Source: CALGDE01 sp964655355 (GTDB lineage Bacteria; Cyanobacteriota; Cyanobacteriia; CACIAM-69d). Taken from it: a DNA stretch of 64,000 bases. The stretch covers positions 38,451-102,450 of the forward strand of contig CAZZMD010000008.1 of the NCBI GenBank assembly GCA_964655355.1, given 5' to 3'. Both the position numbers and the translations under genes were made by a program. The notes below the pieces were generated by a model that made no database searches, was not told the DNA's origin, and was given only the letters and a program-made list of their open reading frames with translations. Each line of letters begins with the position of its first letter. The first letter of the stretch is position 1. Shown here in pieces: positions 56,779 to 64,000 of the stretch.

Positions 56779-58746
56779 TTATTCGACAGTTACCGATTTC
56801 GCTAGGTTTCGCGGTTGATCCACATCCAATCCTCGCCGCGATGCAATATGATACGCCAACAGTTGCAGCGGTATCGCGGTCAATAACGGCGATAAAATCT
56901 CATCCACCGCAGGCACGGTCAGCACCGTATCAAATAGTTCCGCCGCCGCTGTATCCCCTTCAACCACAACGCCAATTAATTTCGCATCCCGCGCCTTAGC
57001 TTCTTGGGTGTTAGATATGGTCTTTTCATAGACACTCCCAGGCACCGCTACAGATACCACGGGCACGCGCGAATCTAATAGCGCAATGGGTCCATGTTTC
57101 ATTTCCCCGGCGGGATATCCTTCGGCATGAATATAACTAATTTCCTTCAGTTTCAATGCCCCTTCCAACGCAATCGGAAAGTTAATCCCTCGCCCAATGA
57201 AAATAAAATCTTGAGTGTCCGTAAAATCGTGCGCCAAATGTTCGATCGCACCATCCTGCTGGTCAACAATGGTCTCAATCTGCGCCGGCAATTCCCGTAA
57301 CCCCTTCAATAATTCCTCAGCCCTTTCACCCGTAAGACTCCCGCGATAACAAGCAATATCAATGGCAAGGGCATAAAACGCCATCAATTGCGCAATAAAC
57401 GTTTTAGTTGCGGCAACCCCAATCTCAATCCCCGCATGGGTCGGAATAATATAATCCGCAACCCGACTAATAGTATTCTCCGGACGATTCGTAATACCAA
57501 TTAAGTGCGCCCGATAGGCAGGATCCGGATGATTTGCCCGGCGATCGCGCTCACTTTCCAACGCGGACAAAGTATCACTGGTCTCCCCCGATTGTGTTAC
57601 CCCAATGGTCAAAGTATGGGGGGTCAAAGGCGTGGGGGCATAGCGATATTCCGACGCATAATGCACCGTCGTCGGCACCTGCGCAATCTGCTCTAGCAGA
57701 TACTTCCCGACCAAACCCGCATGCCAACTCGTCCCACAAGCCAACACATGAATCTGTTGCAAATCCCCATACAATTCCGTCGGCGTATTCAAATTAAACG
57801 GCGATCGCAACACCGCCTGTCCCTGAGACTGATTAATCTCACTCGCCGGATGCTCCGGCGTCACCGGCACATCCGAGCGATCGCCCGCAGTATACGCCTC
57901 CAAACAATCGCGCACCACCCCCGGCTGCTCATAAATTTCCTTCAACATATAGTGTCGAAATCCCTGCTTTTCGACGAGCACCGGATTCCAATCCAACGTA
58001 TGGGGATACTTCGTGAGGCGATCGCCCTCAAAACTATAAATTTCCGCCCCCAACGGCGTCAGGCGAGCAAGTTCCCGATTATCCAGCGTCAACACCGCGC
58101 GGGTATGGGGAATCAACGCCGGCGTATCGGACGCACAGAAAAACTCACCCTGCCCAAACCCAATGGACAAGGGCGCTTGCTGCCGCACGACCACCAACTC
58201 ATCGGGAAAATCGCGACAAATCACAGCCAATGCAAATGCCCCCTCCAACAGCGCGATCGCCCGCCGCACCGCCCCCATCAACACCGACGGCATCGGGTCC
58301 CCTTTCGGCAGACCACCGGATGACTCTAAAACTTTCAACTCCCGCGCAATCAACTGCGGGACCACCTCAGTATCGGTCTCCGACTGAAACACAAACCCCT
58401 GGTTTTTCAGTTCGTCCCGCAGCTCACGATAATTTTCGATAATGCCGTTCTGCACCACCGCCACGCGATCGCCCCCGTCCAAATGGGGATGAGCATTGCG
58501 CTCCTCGGGCTTACCATGCGTCGCCCACCGAGTATGCCCAATCCCAATACGCGCCGGATTATCCAGCGGCTCCAACTTTTCCTCAAGATTAAACAACTTC
58601 CCCTTCGCGCGGACACAACTTAGCGCCCCCTCGCCGACCGTCGCCACCCCAGCGGAGTCATAGCCGCGATACTCCAACTTGCGCAACCCCTCCAACAGGA
58701 TCCCCGTTGCAGCCTGCGTCCCGATATACCCAACAATTCCACACAT
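56779..58746 (-). CDS. glmS: Glutamine-fructose-6-phosphate aminotransferase
   Basis: This 655-residue enzyme makes glucosamine-6-phosphate from fructose-6-phosphate and glutamine, the entry to peptidoglycan and lipopolysaccharide amino sugars. It begins M-C-G-I-V-G-Y-I-G, with Cys2 the N-terminal nucleophile after Met removal. R-K-L-E-Y-R-G-Y-D-S-A-G and T-R-W-A-T-H-G mark the glutaminase domain. Two SIS domains follow (C-G-T-S-W-H-A-G; S-Q-S-G-E-T-S-D-T), and the protein ends L-A-K-S-V-T-V-E. It is slightly longer than the usual ~610-630 residues because of an insertion around 150-160 and ~300. Confidence 0.97.
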   Translation of the reverse strand: MCGIVGYIGTQAATGILLEGLRKLEYRGYDSAGVATVGEGALSCVRAKGKLFNLEEKLEPLDNPARIGIGHTRWATHGKPEERNAHPHLDGGDRVAVVQNGIIENYRELRDELKNQGFVFQSETDTEVVPQLIARELKVLESSGGLPKGDPMPSVLMGAVRRAIALLEGAFALAVICRDFPDELVVVRQQAPLSIGFGQGEFFCASDTPALIPHTRAVLTLDNRELARLTPLGAEIYSFEGDRLTKYPHTLDWNPVLVEKQGFRHYMLKEIYEQPGVVRDCLEAYTAGDRSDVPVTPEHPASEINQSQGQAVLRSPFNLNTPTELYGDLQQIHVLACGTSWHAGLVGKYLLEQIAQVPTTVHYASEYRYAPTPLTPHTLTIGVTQSGETSDTLSALESERDRRANHPDPAYRAHLIGITNRPENTISRVADYIIPTHAGIEIGVAATKTFIAQLMAFYALAIDIACYRGSLTGERAEELLKGLRELPAQIETIVDQQDGAIEHLAHDFTDTQDFIFIGRGINFPIALEGALKLKEISYIHAEGYPAGEMKHGPIALLDSRVPVVSVAVPGSVYEKTISNTQEAKARDAKLIGVVVEGDTAAAELFDTVLTVPAVDEILSPLLTAIPLQLLAYHIASRRGLDVDQPRNLAKSVTVE

Positions 58747-58823
58747 AGCAGCTCGTCGTTCTCATCCCAAGGACATTGGTCTGGATGATAACTCGCCTTG
58801 GGGGACGGGGGTGTGCGAAGGGG

Positions 58824-58867
58824 GCGATCGCCCCTAGCGGGGTGCTGATTGAGGTGGGGGCGATTGC
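58824..58867 (-). repeat. HIP1-ended palindromic repeat S2
   Basis: On the minus strand this reads GCAATCGCCCCCACCTCAAT followed by CAGCACCCCGCTAGGGGCG and ATCGC. Its first 23 plus-strand bases are identical to 46475-46497 inside the phage tail-tip gene. Confidence 0.85.
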
Positions 58868-58975
58868 GTGGCGGTGGTCCAAAATACCCCCAGCCAAATC
58901 CAATTAATACAGTGCCAAGTAGGATAACTAATCAAACACTAGCTTTCATGGTCAAACACCAAGAAAAAAATTGGC

Positions 58976-59719
58976 TTATTTTATTTTTTTTCTGAGGGCA
59001 ATGGTCATAGATGATAATAGCCCAATTGATATTACCAATATCATTAAACTCGTAATTAGATCGGATGACCGTCCCATCAAAAGAACCGTCATTGCAGACA
59101 TTATTGTATACAATGCCATGAAGATAAGTCTAAATATTGGGGAATCATTCTTTTCTAAATCTTCTTCTAGTTCGATGGTTTTTATATCCACAATTCTACC
59201 GTCAACGGAGATGCTTCCATCAAAGGACGATACTATTGTTGAAAATTCAATCAAGTCTCCTCTGTTTATTAAGAGTGGATCTATCTCTATGCAATTTCCC
59301 TGTGCATGAACTTGAGGAAAAATATTGTCGGGGCTAGTTCTGACGACTCTTGTATTGATGGTTGTGGAGTCATCGGAGAACTTAAAGGCAATAGGGCGAT
59401 CAAAGTCATTTGCCGTGATGGGGACCTGACCAGAGTTATATATTCTGAGGACGATAGATGTGGCATCTCGTATTTCCTTGTCGCGGAAAAGCACCTTTAG
59501 CTCATCCTTAAACCTATCGTCGACTTGGACCAATGGGACTTTAGAGACCGCTAAGATTTTTAAGGACTTTCGTGGTTTGCGTGCCATCCATATCTGAGGC
59601 AAACCTATTACGACTGCTGTAAATGCAGTTACCACAACCCCTATCATTCCCCAGTCAGGAGATTGAGGCGGGGCTGGCTGAGACTCCAATAGGTAGAACG
59701 ATGTGATTAACAGGTCCAT
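58976..59719 (-). CDS. Membrane protein of unknown function
   Basis: This 247-residue protein has one N-terminal transmembrane helix (~24-44: M-I-G-V-V-V-T-A-F-T-A-V-V), a ~140-residue soluble beta-rich domain (I-V-L-R-I-Y-N-S-G-Q-V-P-I-T) and two C-terminal helices (~195-235). Strongly AT-rich compared with its surroundings, suggesting acquisition. No family recognised. Confidence 0.7.
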   Translation of the reverse strand: MDLLITSFYLLESQPAPPQSPDWGMIGVVVTAFTAVVIGLPQIWMARKPRKSLKILAVSKVPLVQVDDRFKDELKVLFRDKEIRDATSIVLRIYNSGQVPITANDFDRPIAFKFSDDSTTINTRVVRTSPDNIFPQVHAQGNCIEIDPLLINRGDLIEFSTIVSSFDGSISVDGRIVDIKTIELEEDLEKNDSPIFRLIFMALYTIMSAMTVLLMGRSSDLITSLMILVISIGLLSSMTIALRKKIK

Positions 59720-59807
59720 CTCTCACCGAGCGCTTTTGCAAGTCTGGGGATTATTCCTGTCGACGCTATCACATAAATAGAGGGAGGGTTGGTTGCTGTT
59801 CAACGCC

Positions 59808-60152
59808 TTAATCCGCCCTCGCCGTCATCCAGATCTGGACCGCCTCCGCCAGATCGGCTAATGCCACCTGTATGCGATCGCCCTCCTCCGGTCCCATCGT
59901 TGCCGCAATGGTCGCCCCGTCCGGCGTCAACACCAACTCATAGGCATTGCCCAACCGCTCCCAATAATCCAACTCACCCGATCGCACCGCCGCAATTTGA
60001 CCCGCCAACTCCTGCGCCCAAACCTCACTATCTTGAATATCCAGCGTTAAATAAGCCGCGATCGCCGGTGGAATCGAAGCCGAACCCTTACCCAAACCCT
60101 CGCCCGAACCCTCGCCCATACCATCAGAAGGAAGCGGATTAACCATAGCCAT
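59808..60152 (-). CDS. Conserved-looking small protein, unknown
   Basis: In this 114-residue protein a Gly/Ser-rich N-terminus (G-E-G-S-G-E-G-L-G-K-G) is followed by a ~85-residue domain (Y-L-T-L-D-I-Q-D-S-E-V-W; L-V-L-T-P-D-G-A-T-I-A-A; L-A-D-L-A-E-A-V-Q-I-W). The look is that of a small cyanobacterial protein, but I cannot name its family or role. Confidence 0.6.
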   Translation of the reverse strand: MAMVNPLPSDGMGEGSGEGLGKGSASIPPAIAAYLTLDIQDSEVWAQELAGQIAAVRSGELDYWERLGNAYELVLTPDGATIAATMGPEEGDRIQVALADLAEAVQIWMTARAD

Positions 60153-60192
60153 AACCCCAAAAAAAACACATCCCCGCCCTCAACTGGCCACC

Positions 60193-60735
60193 CTAACGCA
60201 GGGGGAACGCCGTATTAATATCACTGCGCCGGGTGAACGCCCCCGCCACCGTCAACCGCGCCCCATCACTCCCGCGGCAATAATCGCCACCGCTAGCCGG
60301 CGCACTGGGACCACACCACGCCCAACTCGGCGCGCCGCTCGGACATTGATAACGATTGCCCGCCGCATACCGCACCGAATTCAACACCTGCCCCGTGGAA
60401 CAGCGATCGGGGAACATCGTCGAAAATTTCGTGCGCTGGGGATTGCTCCGATGACTCCATCGAATGCCATAGACCCCCTGCCGATTGGGCGATTGCGTCA
60501 CCTGTAAACTCGCGATCGTCCCAGGATTGCGCCCCCCAGGACGAGAATGAAACCCCTTAGGACGCCCATTGGAAAACTCACCACAAAACACATGGGCTTG
60601 ATTGACCTGGGGACCACTCCCAAAGCGACTCCAATGGGACAGCCCATTACACCCCGCCCCCCGCGCCGCCACCGGCAAAGCCAACACCACCCAGCAAATG
60701 AACACCGCCGCCGCAACGCTCACCCATCGCTGCAT
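60193..60735 (-). CDS. Exported EndoU-type nuclease
   Basis: This 180-residue protein has a signal peptide (M-Q-R-W-V-S-V then a hydrophobic core; V-A-A-R cleavage region ~24). The domain has the bacterial EndoU pattern: Q-A-H-V-F-C-G-E (His48), G-F-H-S-R-P-G-G (His63) and K-F-S-T-M-F-P (Lys103), then S-T-G-Q-V-L-N-S-V-R-Y-A. EndoU toxins cleave RNA and are usually delivered tips of polymorphic toxins; here the domain is free and has a leader. I start at 60735, where GGGGAG lies at good distance. No immunity gene is evident next to it. Confidence 0.72.
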   Translation of the reverse strand: MQRWVSVAAAVFICWVVLALPVAARGAGCNGLSHWSRFGSGPQVNQAHVFCGEFSNGRPKGFHSRPGGRNPGTIASLQVTQSPNRQGVYGIRWSHRSNPQRTKFSTMFPDRCSTGQVLNSVRYAAGNRYQCPSGAPSWAWCGPSAPASGGDYCRGSDGARLTVAGAFTRRSDINTAFPLR

Positions 60736-60831
60736 TCTCCCGCGTCTCCCCATGGCGTTCACCCAACTCACAAATGATATCGATATCCCCCCAACCCTAA
60801 CCCACGCCGCATAGCGAGGATGGCGCTAGGG

Positions 60832-60870
60832 GCGATCGCCCCCACCTCAATCAGAACCCCGCTAGGGGCG
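60832..60870 (+). repeat. HIP1-ended palindromic repeat S3
   Basis: GCGATCGCCCCCACCTCAAT followed by CAGAACCCCGCTAGGGGCG. The right HIP1 half is degraded. A further partial GCGCTAGGGGCGATCGC sits just upstream (60823-60839), so part of a second unit may overlap. Confidence 0.8.
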
Positions 60871-60876
60871 CGGCTC

Positions 60877-61473
60877 CTAGTTAGAGATCCACCCCATCAT
60901 GACCATCGTTAGAACGGCCATTTCGCCTACGCTTTGATTGACATAGGTTTTTCGATTCTCCTCAGCATCGGGCAACGGGGCCATCGTTTTATCCATCTCC
61001 TCAACCAGCTTCTCTGCCAAGAATCGGACGTGGGCCGTCGTTTCTATTTTTTCTTGAAGTGTAGAGACAAAAATGCCATCCTTCCAGAACTGAGCGACAA
61101 TTACGGTACAGGCTTCTAACTTGTCTTCGTAAGTAGCCTGCTGCCAATCCAGTGCCCCAGCCTGATGCAGGGCTTCCCCTTCTTTCCGTTCCTTAGCTTC
61201 AGCTCTTTGAGCCTCTTTTTCGTCTACTTCCTTGACGGTTGATCGGAACTCATCAAGGGCTTCTTGTGTAGCAATTTCTTCTTCGGTGGGGACAAACACG
61301 GTCTTCAGAGTCTCAATAGCCCGCGCCCCAAAAGCGAGCCCTAAACCGAGTACGAGAGCCGCAATCTTGCGGTCCCGCCAGGACCAAATGTCAAATGAAA
61401 ACCATGGCTTGGGCTTATTTTTTACAAATCGCTTAACTTGGGGCTTGTCAGAGGGCTTTCCGGAAGGGGACAT
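60877..61473 (-). CDS. Single-pass membrane protein, unknown
   Basis: In this 198-residue protein a basic N-terminus (K-N-K-P-K-P-W) precedes one transmembrane segment (~35-52: I-A-A-L-V-L-G-L-G-L-A-F-G), followed by a charged helical domain (V-D-E-K-E-A-Q-R-A-E-A-K-E) and a C-terminal region with another hydrophobic stretch (M-A-V-L-T-M-V-M-M-G-W). GGAG lies at proper distance from the ATG at 61473. No family recognised. Confidence 0.65.
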   Translation of the reverse strand: MSPSGKPSDKPQVKRFVKNKPKPWFSFDIWSWRDRKIAALVLGLGLAFGARAIETLKTVFVPTEEEIATQEALDEFRSTVKEVDEKEAQRAEAKERKEGEALHQAGALDWQQATYEDKLEACTVIVAQFWKDGIFVSTLQEKIETTAHVRFLAEKLVEEMDKTMAPLPDAEENRKTYVNQSVGEMAVLTMVMMGWISN

Positions 61474-61503
61474 GAGTGGATCTCCGCGAAGAGTGCGAGG
61501 CAC

Positions 61504-61869
61504 CGAGGAGGTTGAACGCCCGTCTTTCCATAATGTGAGCGCATGGGACCTCTAAGGCATCGCGTTTAGTGAATTATTATCCCTCTTTTATCGGTCCCGC
61601 GATCGCTCATCAGGAACAAATTACCCCGCATCTCGGCAGGCACTAACTATATGGGCTGGGCATAGGGAGAGTGTGCGACCGCCCCATACCTATCCATATA
61701 TAGAGAGCGATCGCACCCCATCTCCCACCCCATTTCCCCCCCATCCCCCGCCATAGGTACTTACCCCTATAACGAATCCTAATCGTCAACCCATTGCAAC
61801 AATCCGTAACAAACGGTTATATTAAGTTCATCGGAAACGAAACAACACACCTCTCTGGAGACCGACATT
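61504..61869. other. Intergenic region upstream of the ssl1498-family gene
   Basis: This 366 bp region includes AT-rich stretches and the sequence TATATATAGAGAGCGATCGC near 61695. The promoter of the small light-harvesting-like gene should lie within it. No further gene seen. Confidence 0.4.
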
Positions 61870-62049
61870 ATGTACACCACCATCAACGAGACCGGCCAAC
61901 TGAACAACTACGCCAACGAGCCCGAAATGTACTACGCCTACTACCCCTCCAACTGGGAGCAAAGCCAGTATGTGAAGCAAGGGGCTTTGGCAGCCGCATT
62001 CGTCGGCGCGTTGATGGTGGCGGCAGTGGTTGTAACCTCCATTGCATAA
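61870..62049 (+). CDS. ssl1498-family light-harvesting-like protein
   Basis: This 59-residue protein was found by reading the DNA between larger genes. It starts M-Y-T-T-I-N-E-T-G-Q-L-N-N-Y-A, which matches the ssl1498 family (relatives of high-light-inducible proteins), then has Y-Y-P-S-N-W-E-Q and a single C-terminal transmembrane helix (A-L-A-A-A-F-V-G-A-L-M-V-A-A-V-V-V). It probably sits in the thylakoid membrane and helps with photosystem or pigment protection. GGAG is 11 bases before the ATG and a clear terminator follows. Confidence 0.85.
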   Translation: MYTTINETGQLNNYANEPEMYYAYYPSNWEQSQYVKQGALAAAFVGALMVAAVVVTSIA

Positions 62050-62147
62050 CGCTACACAACACGTCTGCTGGCTTTCACATTCGAGCTTTCACTCTCTAGC
62101 TCGCCCCCTCTAACTCCGAACTGAAGGGAAATAAGACAATGTTTCGC

Positions 62148-62179
62148 CTCCAACGATCACCATCGTTGGGGGTGTTTTT
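62148..62179 (+). terminator. Terminator of the ssl1498-family gene
   Basis: CCAACGAT-CACC-ATCGTTGG, an 8 bp perfect stem, is followed by GGTGTTTTT. It is 100 bp after the stop codon. Confidence 0.8.
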
Positions 62180-62240
62180 GATGGGATTAAGCGTCGTTAT
62201 TCGCTGACGGGCAATCACCAACTACCTTTAAATAATCCTT

Positions 62241-62663
62241 TTAAATCACTCTTTTCACAGTCAACTTAATAGCTGCAACCGCCAACAGAAACAGAATGCA
62301 GCATGAGATTGCCACGGTCGCTTCCTGAATTTTTGGCGGTACAAACACAATAAACCCTTGCTCTTTAACCAAAGCAGAGAAACTTGAAACGCAAAAGGGC
62401 ATGAAATACAGCCTGAATATCTGCCAATGGTCTTGTTTACTAGCCTTAGACGCGACACTTAATATAAGACCGGTGCCGATTATGGCACTGATGCCAACCG
62501 AATCAATCCATATTTTAGGCGAACTATCAAAATAAAAGTAAACGATAACGACATACCAGATGAAATAGCACCAAAGTATTACTTTCCCCAACTTAAGTTC
62601 ATAGATATATCGAATCAAACCCTTCATTATATCCAAGATATTTCTTGGCTTTTTACCCAGCAT
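62241..62663 (-). CDS. Small polytopic membrane protein, unknown
   Basis: This 140-residue protein has about four membrane helices (~28-48, 55-72, 82-100, 113-133) with short basic loops (K-A-S-K-Q-D-H-W). It is AT-rich, unlike flanking genes. No family was recognised; an ATG 12 codons downstream is an alternative start. Confidence 0.6.
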   Translation of the reverse strand: MLGKKPRNILDIMKGLIRYIYELKLGKVILWCYFIWYVVIVYFYFDSSPKIWIDSVGISAIIGTGLILSVASKASKQDHWQIFRLYFMPFCVSSFSALVKEQGFIVFVPPKIQEATVAISCCILFLLAVAAIKLTVKRVI

Positions 62664-62726
62664 CTAACATCCCCGGATGGTTTCCAGCATCGCCATGACG
62701 CAGTAATTCTAGGCACTCAATTCCAG

Positions 62727-62758
62727 CGTCCATATATATCGCTCTATATATATGGACG
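62727..62758 (+). other. 13-bp perfect hairpin upstream of the membrane protein gene
   Basis: CGTCCATATATAT pairs perfectly with ATATATATGGACG around a 6-nt loop. No T run follows, so it is not a typical terminator. It lies between two minus-strand genes and may be an operator or mRNA structure. Confidence 0.6.
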
Positions 62759-62806
62759 TTGGAAGATTGGAGATTGGAGCGATCGCCCCAACCCAGGACA
62801 AAACCC

Positions 62807-63145
62807 TTACGGCAACCCAGGGAAAGAGGTCACCACTTTTACTTCAATATCCGGAAAAGACGACACCTCTTGGATAGTGAAATCGGGGAAAGACTCCACC
62901 ATTTGCCACTCCCCACAGCTATTGGCAAAGCTGGTGACATATTTCACATTCAGGTCAGGGAATGAGCTGACGAACTTGACCTTGACATCCCCAAAACTGC
63001 TCACCTTTTCGACCTTGCCATACAGGCGAGTCCCCTCAAACGTGCAATCGCTGCCCACCTCAGAACTCGCCGGCAGCGCGATCGCCAACAACCCCGCGAT
63101 CGCCAACCCGATCAACCCCAACCACCGCCGTCTCAACGTCCGCAT
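62807..63145 (-). CDS. Exported small beta-repeat protein
   Basis: This 112-residue protein has a signal peptide (M-R-T-L-R-R-R-W then a hydrophobic core; A-S-S cleavage site ~29). The mature part has about five copies of a V-x-x-V-x-S-F-P-D motif (V-K-F-V-S-S-F-P-D-L-N-V; Q-E-V-S-S-F-P-D-I-E-V), suggesting a small beta-solenoid. Two Cys, in S-D-C and N-S-C-G, may pair. Function unknown. Confidence 0.72.
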   Translation of the reverse strand: MRTLRRRWLGLIGLAIAGLLAIALPASSEVGSDCTFEGTRLYGKVEKVSSFGDVKVKFVSSFPDLNVKYVTSFANSCGEWQMVESFPDFTIQEVSSFPDIEVKVVTSFPGLP

Positions 63146-63541
63146 AACCCCACCTCCACGCTGAATAACAATACCGCATGAAATAATCAGCCTTTACCAT
63201 AGACCGCCCCAGAAAAATGGGCAGCGCTTTGTATCGGTTTATGTCGTGCCCCTACCGTGCCTCTGCCGTGCCTCTGTTGTGTTCGTGCGATCGCGCATCG
63301 GGGGAGACGGGAAGTTTGGACCATCAAGCTGGGATCCAAGGTCAAGCAGAACATGCGATCTCAATTTCGAAGAGCCGATACAGCGTTTTACCAGGGGCTG
63401 GCTGGCGGCGGCTGCGGCGAACTCGGGGGAACCGATCCATGGGGTTCGGCATACACTACTGCACGGGTTGGCGAACATGGAAACCTTGTGTTACAGTTAT
63501 TAACATAACGAAACAAAGATTTTGATTGAACAGGAGGCTAT
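63146..63541. other. Intergenic region before the Psb35-like gene
   Basis: In this 396 bp region several overlapping open frames in all plus frames at 63217-63525 are Arg/Cys-rich and unlike any family, so I treat the stretch as non-coding leader and promoter DNA. AGGAGG at 63531-63536 is the ribosome site of the next gene. Confidence 0.45.
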
Positions 63542-63769
63542 ATGGTTTTAGTCGTAAGTTTGTTGGTTGTGGGTTGGGTTGCTGCTTCTGTTATCGGTAC
63601 CCAAGCATACTTCCGCGGTGAGCAGCGCAAGCCCATCCACTCCCGGAACTGGAACTCGGATTCTTTCGATGAGTTGTCTGAATCCATCACCGGAACCGCC
63701 GTTAATTACAGTGATCGGGAGTTGCCTTCTGGGCTTGACGCCTATGGCAGCGCCCAGTTGTCTAACTAG
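63542..63769 (+). CDS. Psb35-like small thylakoid protein
   Basis: This 75-residue protein has a single N-terminal transmembrane helix (L-V-V-S-L-L-V-V-G-W-V-A-A-S) followed by G-T-Q-A-Y-F-R-G-E-Q-R-K-P-I-H-S-R-N-W. This pattern, G-T-Q-A-Y-F...K-P-I-H...N-W, is what I associate with the cyanobacterial Psb35 proteins that stabilise high-light-inducible proteins at photosystem II; the match is from memory. A consensus AGGAGG precedes the ATG. Confidence 0.6.
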   Translation: MVLVVSLLVVGWVAASVIGTQAYFRGEQRKPIHSRNWNSDSFDELSESITGTAVNYSDRELPSGLDAYGSAQLSN

Positions 63770-63770
63770 T

Positions 63771-63831
63771 CGTTAGGGCTGATGGGCAGGGCGACCTCCG
63801 TGACGAAAGGGTTGCCTTTGCCCGCTAACGA
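63771..63831 (+). other. Long-range stem after the Psb35-like gene
   Basis: TCGTTAG and CTAACGA enclose a GC-rich segment with further pairing (GGGCAGGG with CCTTTGCCC). This is probably a structured 3' untranslated region. Confidence 0.4.
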
Positions 63832-63895
63832 AATTCTCATTTTTCTTGGCAAGCTTCTCATTATTTAGGTTTTCGTCATCAAGACTCTTCTTGCA

Positions 63896-63932
63896 GGCAT
63901 GTCCTCTTTTCTCGGGGCATGCTCTTTTTTTG
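63896..63932 (+). terminator. Terminator downstream of the Psb35-like gene
   Basis: CATGTCCT pairs with GGGGCATG (two G-U pairs) and is followed by CTCTTTTTTT. Confidence 0.65.
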
Positions 63933-64000
63933 TGCTTTTTGCATTTTTTGCCTAGTTGAGTCGCGTCCAGGTGAGCGATCGCCCGTCTACGGTTTTTTCG

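Noticed and set aside
63217..63525. Three overlapping plus-strand frames before the Psb35-like gene
   Set aside because: All are of unnatural composition and mutually exclusive; none has a ribosome site, whereas the next gene has a perfect AGGAGG.

Overview
The window is chromosomal DNA of a beta-cyanobacterium. The evidence is a CcmK/CcmL/CcmM beta-carboxysome locus, two CO2-hydrating NDH-1 operons, small photosystem-associated proteins, and the HIP1 octamer GCGATCGC scattered through coding and non-coding DNA. I cannot name the genus.

1-14.3 kb is an inorganic-carbon cluster. On the minus strand lies ccmK-ccmL-ccmM, with the first codons of ccmN at the window edge. Upstream of it is the low-CO2 operon ndhF3-ndhD3-cupA-cupS. 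Divergent from that operon, across a ~540 bp regulatory gap, is ndhF4-ndhD4-cupB. Together these genes convert CO2 to bicarbonate at specialised NDH-1 complexes and build the carboxysome that uses it. 14.2-17.9 kb holds a pentapeptide-repeat protein, a repeat-rich extracellular-type protein, a DM13 protein and a Gln-rich exported protein.

18.0-52.2 kb is a Mu-like transposable prophage with a siphovirus-type tail. A leftward HTH repressor (apparently split by a -1 frameshift) faces a rightward operon of MuA-like DDE transposase and MuB-like ATPase. Next come small early genes, an FkbM methyltransferase, a Mor-like regulator, terminase (gp27/gp28-like), portal (gp29-like), protease/scaffold, decoration, major capsid and a gp36-like protein. 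The tail module has terminator, tube, a chaperone pair with a canonical A_AAA_AAG -1 slippery site, tape measure, tip and fibres. The structural operon is interrupted at 34.2-38.8 kb by a cargo block of four exported-type paralogues (three with PEP-CTERM tails, one of those lacking a start codon) and an AT-rich methyltransferase. No lysis enzyme or MuF-type head protein was recognised.

52.3-64 kb is host DNA: a DUF2442 protein, a CLC chloride channel, a PP-loop protein, a nucleoside deoxyribosyltransferase-like protein, a probable toxin-antitoxin-like pair, glmS, several membrane or exported proteins including an EndoU-type nuclease, an ssl1498-family light-harvesting-like protein and a Psb35-like protein.

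The least expected signal is a family of 13 double-hairpin elements of about 54 nt at 17.97-56.78 kb. They have compensatory stem changes, all lie in the same orientation, and nine start 8-30 nt after the stop codon of a plus-strand gene. A second HIP1-ended palindromic repeat occurs three times between host genes, and 23 bp of it recur inside the phage tail-tip gene.
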